From the NCBI GenBank assembly GCA_026901365.1, contig QLOH01000380.1:62001-126000 (forward strand): 64,000 nucleotides of DNA. The letters are read 5' to 3'. Positions 46,246-58,213 of the stretch are shown one piece after another. Source of the stretch: Sesbania bispinosa (Eukaryota; Streptophyta; Magnoliopsida; Fabales; Fabaceae). Under the pieces are notes generated by a model, which did not search any database, was not told the origin of the DNA, and saw only the letters and a list, made by a program, of their open reading frames with translations. Positions within the stretch are counted from its first letter, which is position 1; each line of letters opens with the position of its first letter. The position numbers and the translations under genes are program-made.

Positions 46246-46666
46246 TGTAAGGAGCTTGACACAATCCAAGACCTGCCGGAAGCATCAAAGCTATCAAAGA
46301 TAGGAACTTGACACAATCCGTGACTTGCTGGAAGCACCAAAGTTATCAAGATATAAGCAACTAGACTCTAATCAAGACCTGCTGGTAGAACCTAAGTTAT
46401 CAAGTAGTTCTTTAATTCAAGAACAAAGGATAAGCTCTCACAATGAGAAAACTCAAATTTTATTGATAAAAATTAACTTGTCTACAAACTGATTCTCAAT
46501 GCCCATATATAGCAAAGGAATTTCCTAAATAAACTATCTAAAAGATATAGTCCTAAATTAAATAGATTAAATCCCAGATAAGATAAAATATAATCCTAGA
46601 TAAGATAAAATATAATCCTAAAAAATTTTAATATAATTCTAACATATTTGATATTGATTCCTAACA
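46246..46666 (-). mobile_element. Probable LTR of a gypsy element
   Basis: Begins TGTAAGGAGCTTGACAC and ends GATTCCTAACA on the plus strand (TG...CA), with internal duplicates of 'ttgacacaatccaagacctg' and of 'agataagataaaatataatcc'. On the minus strand it lies directly downstream of gypsy-like coding sequence, as a 3' LTR would. No polypurine tract or target duplication was found, so the limits are tentative. Confidence 0.45.
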
Positions 46667-46930
46667 GATCTAATCCTAAATAAATCAGTTAGGATCTGAT
46701 TAGATACACTTTCCCGAATTAAGTTAAACCACTTCTTTGGATCTTCTTCTTCTCGGTGGTCTTCTTTCCTTTGGACTTCAATGATATTCAAGAGTTGCAG
46801 AGCTCTCTTCATCCGCTCAGATCTGGCCCCAATCATTGGACTTTCAATCCCTTGCAATGGATCCGAGGCATCCTGGTTGAGGTCGGTCGGGATCGTGTCA
46901 AATTGTCTTTCCATTATTATTCGCATCTAT
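46667..46930 (-). pseudogene. C-terminal scrap of a gypsy polyprotein
   Basis: Frame reading TDLNQDASDPLQGIESPMIG, then ARSERMKRALQLL. It resembles the 'GPMTRARxKRxKEALQ' tail that closes many plant gypsy polyproteins. Nothing else of the element is present. Confidence 0.5.
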
Positions 46931-47389
46931 GATTATGTCAACCCTAGTTTGAGTCACATCCTTTATTGGTTCACCATCTGCTGTCATACTTACCACCGTC
47001 GAATATTATAGTTGGTCATCATTGACCTCTTAGTTTGTAGAGGTCAATTTCCTTTCGACAACAAAAACAAGTTAGATGTAGACATTCATATATACTCTAA
47101 ATTAGTTTCATGCCCCACGACTTTGATTTTAAGAACCATTTTCCTTTCTAAATCAAACTTAATATAAATTCGAGCAAATCTCTCATGAATGGAAGTTAAT
47201 TTATCAATCTTCATGCATGTTTGGTTTAACGTTGAGAGGTGATCAAACTCAAGTTCGGACCTCTCAATACAACTATTTATAATGTTAAAAACATGAGTTT
47301 ATCATGTAACGTTAAACAAACATAGCCTTCAACATGGAAATGCATCCTCCCTCTTTTGTATTGGAAATTACCCGTACTTGAGAGCAGTG
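46931..47389. other. Spacer without recognised content
   Basis: Low-complexity-free intergenic DNA; no gene or terminus recognised. Confidence 0.4.
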
Positions 47390-47660
47390 ACGGATACAGA
47401 CAATTTAAATAGTGGGGGTAAACATACAGATAAATTTATATTGTTAATAATATAGCATACTATAATTAAAAGTACAAAAATACATCATCTTTATTCTATG
47501 TGAGTTTTTCATGATTTTTTTTTCGTTTTCAATGCTTTAAAAAATTTCTCTCTTTGTATATGTAATTAAACAATCATTCATCTCCCATATAGTTTCGCAT
47601 CCAACTTTTGATGATATTTATAGTGGAAAAAACTCTTTCAATTGTTACAGGATCACAGAG
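47390..47660 (-). pseudogene. hAT transposase C-terminal (dimerisation) remnant
   Basis: Minus strand at 47540-47650 reads VTIERVFSTINIIKSWMRNYMGDE, a stop, then LFNYIYKERNF. This matches the 'ATVERAFSAMNIIKNRLRNRMGDEW...YIEKDIF' hAT dimerisation block of TTF/ZMYM-type transposases. The stop replaces the usual Trp. The stretch 'gtgacggatacagacaattt' at 47388 is the sequence that often follows this gene type. Confidence 0.78.
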
Positions 47661-48840
47661 ATAAGCAAACACACCAAAGAATATACAATATGCTTCTTGG
47701 TTTCCACAAGTTTTATGAAAAAATAACACATTCTCCTATATTGTGAAAATGTATTGTCAAAGCATATATTTATTTAAATTTTAAAATCGATTATCTAGTG
47801 ACAAAAGTTTTACAAAAAAAAAAATTACAAGTTTTTCTCGAGTGAAAAAAAATGGGAGCAAAGTGAAAAAATGGGAACAAATGTGTCTCATTAACAAGTT
47901 CTCTCTCACATAAGGCTTGAAATATTTTGTTTAATTGCTTTAATGGATTAAAAAAAGGGTGTTTGTGTAAGTGTCTTTCATCACCTCTTTATCTATTAAT
48001 TAGTTGCTATATTCCTGGGTTAAAATTTGGAAAGAGAACAAAATATGGTGTTGAACATATTCTTTTAATACAGATTGGTTTGTGTTACACATACATATAT
48101 TATATATAAAAAACTTAAATTGAAAATCTTGTGGGGACAGCTGCCTCCACAGTTAGTAACGTGCGCCCGTCCTTGCTTGAGAGAAAAACTCACATTTTAT
48201 GGATTTGAGTTTTATCCCTTCAATATGACCCCTAACTTCGTACCCGCTCTCCAAATAAAACTTGGTCTTATAATACAACATTATATATCTTTGTGTAAAT
48301 TTCTTAATACAATCCATCCATAGGCGAACTCCAACCAACGTTTTGGTTTGACCGAGTGAGTTGATATCCAAAGAAGGTTGGCAAGAGATTCTTTTGCTGC
48401 AAAAGCCTGTAGATTCTTTGGACGATTCGTCCAACACTCGCTTTCATTCACCACATCCTTTTTCATTTGTGGCACGCACGAGCACGCCCAACCAAAATTC
48501 CTACCACTTTCTCTTCCCCACACTGCAACCTCCGAATATCCACCATCATTATCCCAAAAGGGCATCAAATCCAACCAATTAATTAAAATGAAGCCTGAGG
48601 TATAAAGAAGACAAAAAATATATAATATAAAATAACAAAACAAAGCGTTTTGTAATTGTAAACTTGTATACGCAATGTTATACTAGTACTACTAGATTAG
48701 ATTAGATTATACATTCCCTGCAGTTGCAAAGGGACCAAGTGGTAGTATTATGAAATCACCAAATCAACGCAACAATTTAATGTCGTAGCTCACAAAAACT
48801 TTAGTATTAAATGCAGCAACTAAGACCCCCACCCACCTTT
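47661..48840. other. Intergenic region and upstream region of the ATL gene
   Basis: No coding sequence. 48613-48632 'aaaaatatataatataaaat' is a TATA-like element about 345 bp before the ATG of the RING-H2 gene, too far to assign firmly. Confidence 0.4.
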
Positions 48841-48921
48841 TGGCCCTCAAAAAAAATCCCAACAACAACCCTAATTCCCTCCCCTCTCCTTTCACAAATG
48901 GAGAATTCCCCTTCTCATCCC

Positions 48922-48968
48922 TTTTCTCCTCCTCCTCCTCCTTCTTCTTCTTCTTCTTCTTCTTCTTC
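48922..48968. repeat. (TCC)n(TTC)n microsatellite in 5' leader
   Basis: Pyrimidine triplet run directly before the ATL start codon. Pyrimidine-rich 5' leaders are common in plant genes. If translated from an upstream ATG it would give a run of Ser and Phe. Confidence 0.9.
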
Positions 48969-48974
48969 ATCTCC

Positions 48975-49514
48975 ATGTCCACCTCTTACCCTTACTCTCC
49001 ACCACCCACCCCTTACCTCACCAATCTCGGCTTTGGCTATTCCATCGCCATCGCCCTCGGTTTCCTCTTCCTCCTCTCCACCCTCATCCTCTCCTCCTAC
49101 CTCTGCTGCCGCACTATCCGCAACCGCCGCAACAACCACGCCCAATCAGACGGCGTCGTTTTGCCGCGCATAATCTTCGTTGCGGAAGACGAGGAGGAAC
49201 GGCAGCAGGACGGCGTCGTATTGGGACTTGACCAGAACGTGATCAACTCGTACCCGAGGTTCCAGTACACGAAGGATGTGGGACAGGACAGCACGTGCTC
49301 GATCTGTTTGTGCGAGTACAAGGAGTCGGAGATGTTGAGGATGATGCCCGAATGTCGCCACTACTTTCACCTCTGTTGCCTTGACTCATGGTTGAAGCTC
49401 AATGGCTCATGCCCTGTTTGCCGTAATTCGCCTTTGCCGACGCCCATTTCTACGCCGTTGCAAGAAGTGGTGCCGCTCTCTCACTATCCTGCTGATAGAA
49501 GGGCAAGGAGGTGA
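48975..49514 (+). CDS. RING-H2 E3 ubiquitin ligase, ATL family
   Basis: Intronless, 179 residues. N-terminal membrane span (about residues 15-40, GYSIAIALGFLFLLSTLILSSY), then a basic stretch (CCRTIRNRRNN), an acidic linker, the ATL hallmark GLD motif (GLDQNVINSYPRF) and a RING-H2 domain CSIC-x15-C-x-H-x2-H-x2-C-x10-CPVC with the conserved Trp (LDSWLK). The architecture matches ATL proteins such as ATL67, which bring E2-ubiquitin to membrane targets. I chose the ATG at 48975 (MSTSYPYSPPP); an in-frame ATG at 48840 would add 45 residues encoded by the pyrimidine microsatellite and is less likely. The frame is unbroken and GC content is higher than the surroundings. Confidence 0.94.
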   Translation: MSTSYPYSPPPTPYLTNLGFGYSIAIALGFLFLLSTLILSSYLCCRTIRNRRNNHAQSDGVVLPRIIFVAEDEEERQQDGVVLGLDQNVINSYPRFQYTKDVGQDSTCSICLCEYKESEMLRMMPECRHYFHLCCLDSWLKLNGSCPVCRNSPLPTPISTPLQEVVPLSHYPADRRARR

Positions 49515-49561
49515 CTCTTCTAGAATTTCAATGGAAAGTGTAAACAGAGTTGACCAAAGGT

Positions 49562-49597
49562 TTAAATAAAACTTTTGGAAAATTACAAATAATAAAG
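49562..49597 (+). terminator. Candidate ATL polyadenylation signals
   Basis: AATAAA-type hexamers at about 49565 ('taaataaaac') and 49589 ('aataataaagg') lie 50-80 bp after the stop. Confidence 0.35.
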
Positions 49598-51440
49598 GTT
49601 ATTACAGATCTTTAAAATCTTGATATTGCGTCTCAGACTACAATTTGAAACCCTGCGTGAATGCTGAGCTTTTTTATTTGTTAATTTGAAAATGAAGAAT
49701 TAACCAAGTAGGTGTTATGTTTGGGGGCCAGATGATGTGTTTCAGTACCAAGTTTTTTTTTTTTTTTAAAAAAAAAAATTTTGTCTTCACCTAACATCAA
49801 ATTTTATTTTGAAGTAAAATTTAGAGTGATTGTTTGTCTTCTGTGATGGAAGATCATATTCATCTGCGGTTTGTTGTACTGATGATTTGACATTGGATAG
49901 CATTTTTCTTGTAATGTTGTGCTAATATTGACCCACTGGCCACAGTAGAATCATTTTTTTTCTATGCAATGATCACAGTTGGGGCTGTAAAACTCTCCAT
50001 GAGTAGTTAACTCTACACCATTTGAACTCAAGATCACTGGTGTTGAGAATAGAATAATCCGTGTGAGCTGATCTATAATTCAACAGTAGAATCATTTGAG
50101 GATTTCTTTCTTTCTGTGTGTGTTTTTTTTTTTTAAAAAATCATAGACCAATTTAGTTGTCGTTGTTAGTAGACAGCTTGTGTTTGGTATCCATTCATTC
50201 AGGGGACATGGTCCTGCCCTTGTTTTTGGCCCAATATTCTGTTTTTATTGTCCTTATTACAGGAACTAGATGCAATATTATCATATTAAGTATAGTGAAT
50301 TACGGATCCCTAGCACCGCAATCAGTGTGCTCATGAAATCCTGCTGATGTGGTGAAATATATTATAGCCGCTTGCTTCAGCCACACACTTTTTGCAGTGA
50401 GAATATTATCTGTATCTAAAGTGCATGTGGCGTTTACTAGTTCTTTCTGTTTTGTACTTACTGATCGAATGCATGCAAGTTATAAACATGTGCAAGCCAT
50501 GGTGACCGGTTATTCAGGGCCTAATGCACTAATTCTTTCTATCCTTCCTCAATTGCATTTCCTAGTTTATCGCTATAAGGATCCTCTAGATCCGTGTAAT
50601 GATTGAATCACAATATTATTTTCACCAGGTTGTGATTAGCTGAAATGTAAGATATGTTTGTGCGTTTACATTCACATTTTGGTGATTTAAATTAAATGTA
50701 CTTTTGGTTTGATATTGAAAATTGAGCAAACTTAAATTTAGACTAAAAGTAATTATTTCTATAATTTAAAATATGAGTTTACATGGTTTAATGTTAAATC
50801 AAATATGCCAAAAGTGTTTGTTAAGCAGCTTGAATGATATGCTACCCAAGTGCCAATCTATATAGTGAGTACAGAATCTATTCTAAAATTAATAGTTAAT
50901 AATAATTAATCCACGTTTTATAAAATACATTACATAAATATAATTTAAAATTAATTATACATAATTGATTCTGGACTATTTAGAATTTAAATTAACCGGG
51001 CTTATATTTATTAGCATCCGTGTGATATGGAATATAATCCCAATATCCTCTGTTCCCAATTGTTCATTATGGTTTACCATTGTGATTTTATAACTGATGA
51101 AAATATCACGCCTTACCTTACGCTTTCACTGCCAAACAAGTGGCAGTACGTCTCTAGTTCAAGAAGTTTGAACTGATTTGACCGAAAAAAGATTAGGTTT
51201 TTTATCCCTAATTATGGGGGCAAACCGGACCGATCCCCAGGGTTTTCAAAACGCTAGTTATCAAACTTATCATGATGTATATGTTTTTTTTTTACTTATG
51301 TTATGCTATGTTTGAATAATGAGAAGTGAAAATAAAAAGAAGGAAAAGAAAAGAAAAGAAAAGGAAAAGAATAAAAAAAAGAGAAAATAAAGGGAAAGTA
51401 GGAGAATGTTTAAGCTGTTTGGTTTAAAATAAAACAAGTA
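49598..51440. other. Intergenic DNA, no gene seen
   Basis: Includes A/T homopolymers at 49755-49780 and a purine-rich stretch at 51330-51400 ('aagaaaagaaaagaaaagga'). Small open frames (e.g. 50349-50606) have no homology I recognise. Confidence 0.5.
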
Positions 51441-51474
51441 AAAAAGTGAGAGAAGAAAAAATGAGCATGATATA

Positions 51475-51840
51475 TAATTATTTATTTATTCTTATACTTA
51501 AAAAATTATTATTTTTATTATTATTATTGCTAAACAAAGAAAAACAGATTAAAATGGGATACAAGGGGTACTTCAACCCAATTAAAGATACAAACCAGAG
51601 TTATCAAAATTATTATTTATTATTTATATTATTATTATACTTGAAAATTAATTATTATTATATATATATACTATTTATATTATTATTATTTATATTATTA
51701 TTTTAATAGTATTTTTATTACTATCAATTATTTTTATTATTTTTATATTATTATCATTTTTATTATTATCAATTATTTTTATTATTTTTATATTATTATC
51801 ATTTTTTATTATTATTTATATTATTTTTTTTATTATTAGT
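51475..51840. repeat. TTA-rich low-complexity region
   Basis: Long degenerate runs of 'attatta' and 'tttttatta', including near-repeats of 'caattatttttattattttt' at 51725 and 51768. Confidence 0.9.
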
Positions 51841-52380
51841 AGGTCCCGTGGGATTTGGGAAGAGGACAAGGTCTTAAAGCTTCCGTGAAGCAAGTTTTCT
51901 CGCAAAAAAAGGCAAGAAAATTTTTTAGCGGGTCGCATGTGTCAGTTTTCTATTGCTTCAGTTATCCCTCTCAACGAAAAAACATTCAATTTCATTTTCC
52001 AGCTTTTTCCGGGTCGTTAGTTCCTTTCCCCCATTTTCTAGTGAAACAAACAAAAACGTTAAAGTCATATTTTTTAAGATTATAGGTATCCTCTAGAAGA
52101 GGTAATCTTGTTCGAGTCGAGTAGTACCTTTATAAGCGGCAAAGTTCTCCCTCCGGGTATTTAATGCAGTTGCATACCCAGCGCTCAAATTCGAGACCAT
52201 TGATTAAGCTGAAACAACCCCTTACCAATTGATTCACGTGCTCTGTGATTAAGCGTTAAAGTCGTTTGTTGGTTGAGTACATTTTTCTTTTAACAAATGC
52301 TAATGGTTCACTTAAAGTTTCAATTAGGAGATTAAAAATAGAAAATATTCATTGAAAAAATGTAGCTTTCTTAGTTATTA
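51841..52380. other. Spacer with a possible tRNA-like trace
   Basis: No gene. 52183-52198 'gcgctcaaattcgagacc' resembles a reverse B-box, but no A-box partner is visible. Confidence 0.3.
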
Positions 52381-52385
52381 ATATA

Positions 52386-52858
52386 TGGGTAAATTATACA
52401 CCCCTCCCATGAGATGAGCTTAAAATATATTACCCCGCCTCTTATTTTAAAACCTATACATTCTCATCTTCTAAGAGATGAATATGTGTTGCAATTCAGT
52501 CCATTTAATATAAACGAGCTCTTTGTGGATTTTTTTTGTCTTGATTTGTGATTTTATCATTAGCATAATTTTGAACCTCTACTATCAACTATAAGATATT
52601 AAAAGATAAAATAAAGTTTTTTTTAAAATTTTAGAGTTGATAAAATTGAAATTTAACCTTATAAAAGTTCTAAAATAAATAATAAAATATTTAAAATAAA
52701 TTATCAGTGACATGAAAAGTTGTAGAGAAAAGAAAATTTTCATCAAAAGACTCATTTATAATTATTCATCATCACTAAAAGTGTAGGTTTTATAATAATA
52801 AGGCAATTAATGGAGTATAAAGCTTCTCTTAAGGAAGATGAGTGTAATTTATTTTTAA
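52386..52858. mobile_element. Possible MITE
   Basis: The left end 'gggtaaattatacaccc' and right end 'gagtgtaatttatttttaat' are loosely inverted. The interior is AT-rich without coding potential. No target duplication found. Confidence 0.3.
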
Positions 52859-52911
52859 TATATTAAATATTTTCTATTTCCCAATTTTTTAACCAATAGC
52901 TTGAGAGTAGC

Positions 52912-52960
<49 letters not shown>
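52912..52960. repeat. (ATT)n microsatellite
   Basis: Sixteen uninterrupted ATT triplets; likely polymorphic. Confidence 0.97.
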
Positions 52961-52962
<2 letters not shown>

Positions 52963-53022
52963 ACTCTACCACTTCATCCCTTCCTAATTCAATGGTAATG
53001 TAAAAAGGATCTTGAGAAAATT

Positions 53023-53188
53023 GGTAAATTCTACGGTGAGGTACCTTAATAGGTGCCTCACCGTGTACCCCTTGATTTAGGGGCATGTTAGCAAAAAAAA
53101 TATTTTTAGAATTTGCAATATGGTCCTCAAAATATTTTTAAAATTTACAATACACAGTGAGGTAAGGTACCTCACCGTAGAATTCACC
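53023..53188. mobile_element. Mutator-like MITE (166 bp) with 9-bp target duplication
   Basis: Termini GGTAAATTCTACGGTGAGG and its inverted partner (one mismatch over 25 bp), flanked by a perfect GAGAAAATT at 53014-53022 and 53189-53197. A 9-bp duplication with such termini indicates mobilisation by a Mutator-type transposase. Almost no interior. Confidence 0.9.
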
Positions 53189-53544
53189 GAGAAAATTGGC
53201 CCTATTCAAAATGAGCATAGTGCAAGAAATCTTAAACAAATTGGTATGGTGATAAAAGTTTTACCCCATTACTTAAACTAACGTATTCCTATTTAGAGAA
53301 ACATATTAAAATGGATTCTCTAGAGCTGTGAAGAGGACACTTTAAGTGGTTCCCTTAATTAGTTTAGGAGACAATATATTACTGAAACTATATATCCTCT
53401 AGAACCGTTAGATTATCTTTAAAAAAAATTAATGATTGAGATAAATACTTACCCAAAATACTTGATATATAAAAACACTCCAAGCTCATTATGTGATGGA
53501 AACTTAGATAATTAAATGATATATAATTTTCTATTTTTAATTTA

Positions 53545-53848
53545 GAGTGTTTTGGTAAAAGTAGCTCAAAAATTAGCTAAAATTTGAAAAGTTAGTTGAT
53601 TTAATTGAAAGTGTTTGATAAAATTAGCTGAAAAATGGTAAAATGAAATAAAAAGACATTATTAATTATTAAATAATAATGAGTGTGGGTGGTTGAGGGA
53701 TAAACTTGTAATAAATTTTCAGCTAATAGCTGAAAATGAAAGAAAACTTGTCGCTACTTAAAAAAACTATTTTACCAAACACTAATAAAATAGTTTCAAC
53801 TACTAATTTAAGTTTTCTTGTAGTTGGAGTGACTTATCAAACATACTC
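53545..53848. mobile_element. Tourist-like MITE (PIF/Harbinger type)
   Basis: Imperfect inverted ends (GAGTGTTTTGGTAAAAG and ...CTTATCAAACATACTC) flanked by TTA at 53542-53544 and 53849-53851, the usual Harbinger target. The interior has mirrored 'ttagctgaaaa' and 'ttttcagctaa' segments. Confidence 0.65.
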
Positions 53849-54335
53849 TTAAAAAAGAGTAGTTGAGTTTTGGTCAAAGGAATCCTAGATAAGCACTCTA
53901 AGGTTTATTAGCTAGGTGAATACCTTGTTAAGAGGAGTTTTCTTTATGTGTTTATTTAGGAAGTGCTTTGTCAACAATATACCCTTAAATAACAAAGGAA
54001 CACAGCAATGAAATTCATTGTCTGATAAATTTAGATTGTAATTCAATGGGGTTAATTAAGTGGAGTACAATAGATTCTCGCATTTAACTAAATAGGTTCA
54101 AACTTCCACCCTATTCTTTGCTATGCGGAAAATATAAATAATTTGTATGTGATTTTCCGTCAATAAACTTTATCTATTTTGGATTGGTGTGCTATCCTTA
54201 TACCTAAATAAACTAAAAATAATTTGGTAACTAAAAGTAAAAATCAGAAATAAAAACAAATTAAAAATGTTTTTTCAAAATAAATAGACCTATTTTTTTT
54301 GTACCAAAAGAATGCAACTTTTAAAGGAGTCCCAC

Positions 54336-54403
54336 CTTCAATTTTAATTTGTTACTTGACTTGTGTAATCTTCAATTTTAATTTGTTACTTGACTTGTGT
54401 AAT
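54336..54403. repeat. 34-bp perfect tandem duplication
   Basis: 'cttcaattttaatttgttac' plus 14 more bases occurs twice head to tail with no mismatch; a recent slippage event. Confidence 0.92.
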
Positions 54404-56520
54404 CTAGGTATTTGGTTCATTGATTTATTTGGATAAATGAGGAATTTCAAAAGACACGGGAATAAATTATCAGGCAAAATCATCATTTTAATTGTCAATT
54501 TTTGTGTAACAACCAACTCATGAACATATATTCACACTCTTTTTGTCACATTTTTTAATTAACAAGCTTTTTATGATTTGTTCATTAAAAAAATCAACAC
54601 ATTTTTTAAACACAGTTTATTTATAAGATAAGTGTATTGACTATTTAAAAGTAGACCAATTAACCATAGAGAGTATGTTAAAGTGTGTCAACAAGAAAAT
54701 ATTGCAAATATTTCTTTTTCAACCAAATGGTGACAAGTGTAGTAAAAGAAAAAAATGTGTATAGATATTTAATTTAAAATATCTATTTATAAGAGATATT
54801 TAAAGGTCATACTTCAATCAGATTTATACAAATAGATATTTAAAAGTTATATTCAAATCAAATAAAATTTGTAAAGAGGTTAAAAAATCATTATTTTTTA
54901 ATTTTGTATAAAACTTGTTTTTCAATATAAATAAGTGTATAATGCTGCAATACAAAAACATGACTTTAGGAAATAGATTTTCCATAAGGTCTCTTGAGGG
55001 TTTTAGCAAAAGCCAACGATAAGGAAATGTTAGTTTAAGATTTCATTCAAATAATGTTTTAATTAAAATGTGTTTAAAATAGTTTATAATGATTAAATAA
55101 GTATTTGTAAATAGAGTAAAAACTTTGAAAAATTATTTAAATACTTTTTAGTATGTTTAAAATAAGTTTTCAAGAAATTAAGAAATATATTATAAAAACT
55201 TTATTATACAGAACTTGAACAAACCATTAACAAATGAACTATCAAACTCATGCCCATTCATCCAATCCCAGAAAATAACAATCCTATAATTTTCAAACCA
55301 TATTCATTGAACGTCACCCGTACTTGTCAACCACAGTTTGATTTTGCTGAAACGTTGAAGAAGGAAAAATACAGTTAAAGAAAAGTGTTAGAAAATGAAA
55401 TTATTATAAATTTTGCACACTTTAATTTGATTTCCTTTTTCTTTTTATTCTTTCATCTTTACTCTATCTCTTATTTTCTTTTTAATTGTTTAAGAGCGGA
55501 GAAATCTACCTAAAAGATAATATAGAATATGTGCATTAATTACAAATTGATTCATTTTTCACCTTTTCTTTTTCTTCTCTTCCTCCTCTATTTCTTCAAC
55601 GTCTTTGTCTTCAAGGGATGGATTAGAATCTGAAATAAACTTTGGATAGAGAAAAAGAAAGAGAAGAAGAGAAAGTAGTTGCCACTATAGAACTGTAATT
55701 CAAAATGCAATTGTAGGGACTTTCACAAAGAGAAAGTAAAATAACAAATGAAGGATACTATTCAGCCGATGTGTAATAAGATCATAATTTGAGATGTATC
55801 TCCACCACTATACAATATTAATTTTCAACCTTTTATACATATATATATTATTTTCCCTTATGTTTTGGTTTTCTTATTAATAATTTTGTAAATTTTTTAG
55901 CTATAGTTTGAAGAAAAAATGTAAATTATTTGTTGGGATTTGTTTATTTTTTATATGATGGAGTTTGTGGGTAGCTAAGGTTGAGACTCCTAGGTTATGA
56001 CTGAATTTGAAAGGTAGGAATGGTGATGGAGGTGGACTAAAGCAGCGAATTTGGTGGAAACATGGATATAAATGGCTCAGCAGTTAGAGAGTATAGCAAG
56101 ATGAGGTGGCGGCCGATGATGGTGTGGATTTGTATTGATATAGTAACATTTTCTAAATGATGAAATGGGGATGGGTTGGTTTCATTGATAAAGAAATTCA
56201 TAAATGAAAACTCAAAGTTTTGGATTAAATATTTAATTATTTAAATTCATAAAAGCATAAAATAACCACTAAATCTTTAGGGTGCACTAGTGAATATTTT
56301 CTACTATCCTAAAAGTCACCTCAGAATCACATTAATAATTATAAAATTAGAATATATAGTTTGAATCACTTTTTGGGATATGAAAGAAAATGAATTTACA
56401 AAATGCAATGTTCTTTATAGAGAGATGTTTATAGGCTCACGAGAATTAAAGGGCAAAAAGGTGAATTTGCTCAAGCATGCAACATATAACCCTTAATTTG
56501 TTGTTTATGAATATATATAT
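54404..56520. other. AT-rich intergenic DNA, no gene seen
   Basis: 54770-54870 holds a short imperfect direct repeat ('agatatttaaaggtcatact' / 'agatatttaaaagttatatt'). 55950-56150 is somewhat GC-richer, without an open frame. Confidence 0.5.
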
Positions 56521-56524
56521 ATAT

Positions 56525-57182
56525 CATTATAAGAAAATTGATGGAAAAATCATCACTATTTCATAATTAGTGACGGCCTAGCGATGACCAACCAGCCGTC
56601 GTTTATGCAATAGCGACGATGTTTTACGACTGACGCTATGTAGCATCGGTCTGGTCGTCGCAAATAGCCGACGCTAGTTCCATGACCGTCACAACATAGC
56701 GTCGTCTTGGCCGACGTTAATATTTTTTTTTCAAAAAAAATACTTTCTTCCAAAACTTATCAATTGTGAGAATCGAACCCACAACCTGTGTGATAAGAAA
56801 AAAAAGTATTACCACTACGCTAAATTTATTTCTTGAAATATATTGTGCAAAATATTATATACATAGTGAAACAATAACAAGAAATTAGCGTCGGACACTA
56901 ACTTTACGAAGGACAACGCTAAATAAAAAAATTTAAAAAAATTGCTTTTAGCGTCGGTCTAAATAAAAAAATTAAAAAAGTTTATTTTATTGTTAGTGTC
57001 GGCCTGCTATTTAATAAAGTTAGCGTGAGCTTGGCCGACGCTACATAAAAAAATGTAAAAAAATAAAATTCAACGGTGATACCTTTTAGCGTCGGTTTTG
57101 TGTCGGCCTGGCCAACGCTATTAACAACGATGTCGTGGCCAACGCTACCCGATCGCATCTAAATCGCTTATTTGTTGTAACT
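56525..57182. mobile_element. Non-autonomous CACTA-like element 1
   Basis: The left end CATTATAAGAAAATTG and right end TTGTTGTAACTA are degraded CACTACAAGAAAA-type termini. The interior is dominated by 'tagcgtcggc', 'gacgacgcta' and inverted versions, and contains a tRNA-like module at 56765-56823. It is a close relative of 57970-58739. No coding sequence. Confidence 0.7.
56765..56823 (-). other. tRNA-like (pol III A/B box) module in CACTA-like element 1
   Basis: The minus strand has an A-box-like TAGCGTAGTGGT and, about 30 bp later, a B-box-perfect GTGGGTTCGATTCTCAC. Arms do not pair well enough for a functional tRNA, so it is a tRNA-derived or SINE-derived piece. Confidence 0.55.
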
Positions 57183-57465
57183 AGATTATGTAATAGTCAT
57201 TAGATGTAGCTTGTGTTTTTCTTAAGAATAACTAGGATCAATGCTTGTGCTTTTTATATTTAAATCTATTAGGAGAAATATGTTTTTGCACTATTGTTAT
57301 AATATTGCTCTAATGTGGTATTATAAAATTATGCTATTATTAGCATTTATTCAACAATGCGTTGCTTTTAATTCAGACTTTTTTATTGTTATAAATATGG
57401 AATCTACACTTTGAATTATGCATGCAAATGAAATCGTCAGGGTGAATTGTTTTAGCTGTTATAAA
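57183..57465. other. Spacer without recognised content
   Basis: AT-rich sequence between two repeats. Confidence 0.4.
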
Positions 57466-57960
57466 TAGAGGTGTAACTGGGTCGGGTCAAGCCGGGTTCA
57501 GGATAATTTAATGTCCGAACCAATTAAATAATCTCAGTTTGGGTCGAGTTGGGTTCTTTAATTTTTGCCATACAATCCAAACCGAACCAACCCGACCAAT
57601 AACGAGTTGGTTTGGGGCGAGTGATTGGGTTATAAAATAAAAAAATACTTTTTCAATTAAATAATGAAAAAAACATGAAAATTTGAAGAAAAAAAAGAAA
57701 CTGAAAAAAGGTCAGCTCAACAGTTGTGCGCCCCAGATGGCTAGATCTAAGCCCTATGAACTGTGCCCAGTTTCCTAGTGCACCGCCCGCAATCGACCAG
57801 TTGAGCACCGCCGAGGCATCGACCAATTCCGCAGTTGTCTCGTGCATCGTCTCTCCTCCACGCTGCCGATAATCAGAATCATAACCCCAATTCCTCTATC
57901 GCGATCGTGAATCACACTTCATTGTAGCCCACCGCTGGCTTTTAACGGGGACGACGACGA
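57466..57960. mobile_element. hAT-like non-autonomous fragment
   Basis: Starts TAGAGGTGTAACTGGGTCGG, a hAT-type terminus (compare TAGGGGTGTCAA), followed by repeated 'ccgaaccaacccgac' and 'gggtcgagttggg' blocks and a GC-rich interior with no homology I recognise. The right end runs into the CACTA-like element at 57970 without a visible terminus. Confidence 0.4.
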
Positions 57961-58213
57961 GTTTGGGGGTACAAGAAAATCGGTTTTTAGCGACAGCCAA
58001 AAGTCGTCGCTACATGGGGAAAATCGTCGCTATTTCATAATTAGCGACGACCCACCGGCCGTTGCTAAAAGCCTCATCATTAATGCAGCAGCGACGACAT
58101 TTTATACCTGACGCTAGTTCCATGGCCGTCACAACATAGCAACGACCTTTAGCGTCGGCCAGACCGACCCTAATAATTTTTTCAAAAAAAATCCTTTCTT
58201 CCCAGACTTATTA

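Noticed and set aside
52889..53086. Minus-strand frame with a poly-Asn run
   Set aside because: The run is the (ATT)n microsatellite and the rest lies in a MITE; no protein expected.
56765..56823. A functional tRNA gene
   Set aside because: A and B boxes are visible but acceptor and anticodon stems do not pair, and a poly-A/T run occupies the D/anticodon region.
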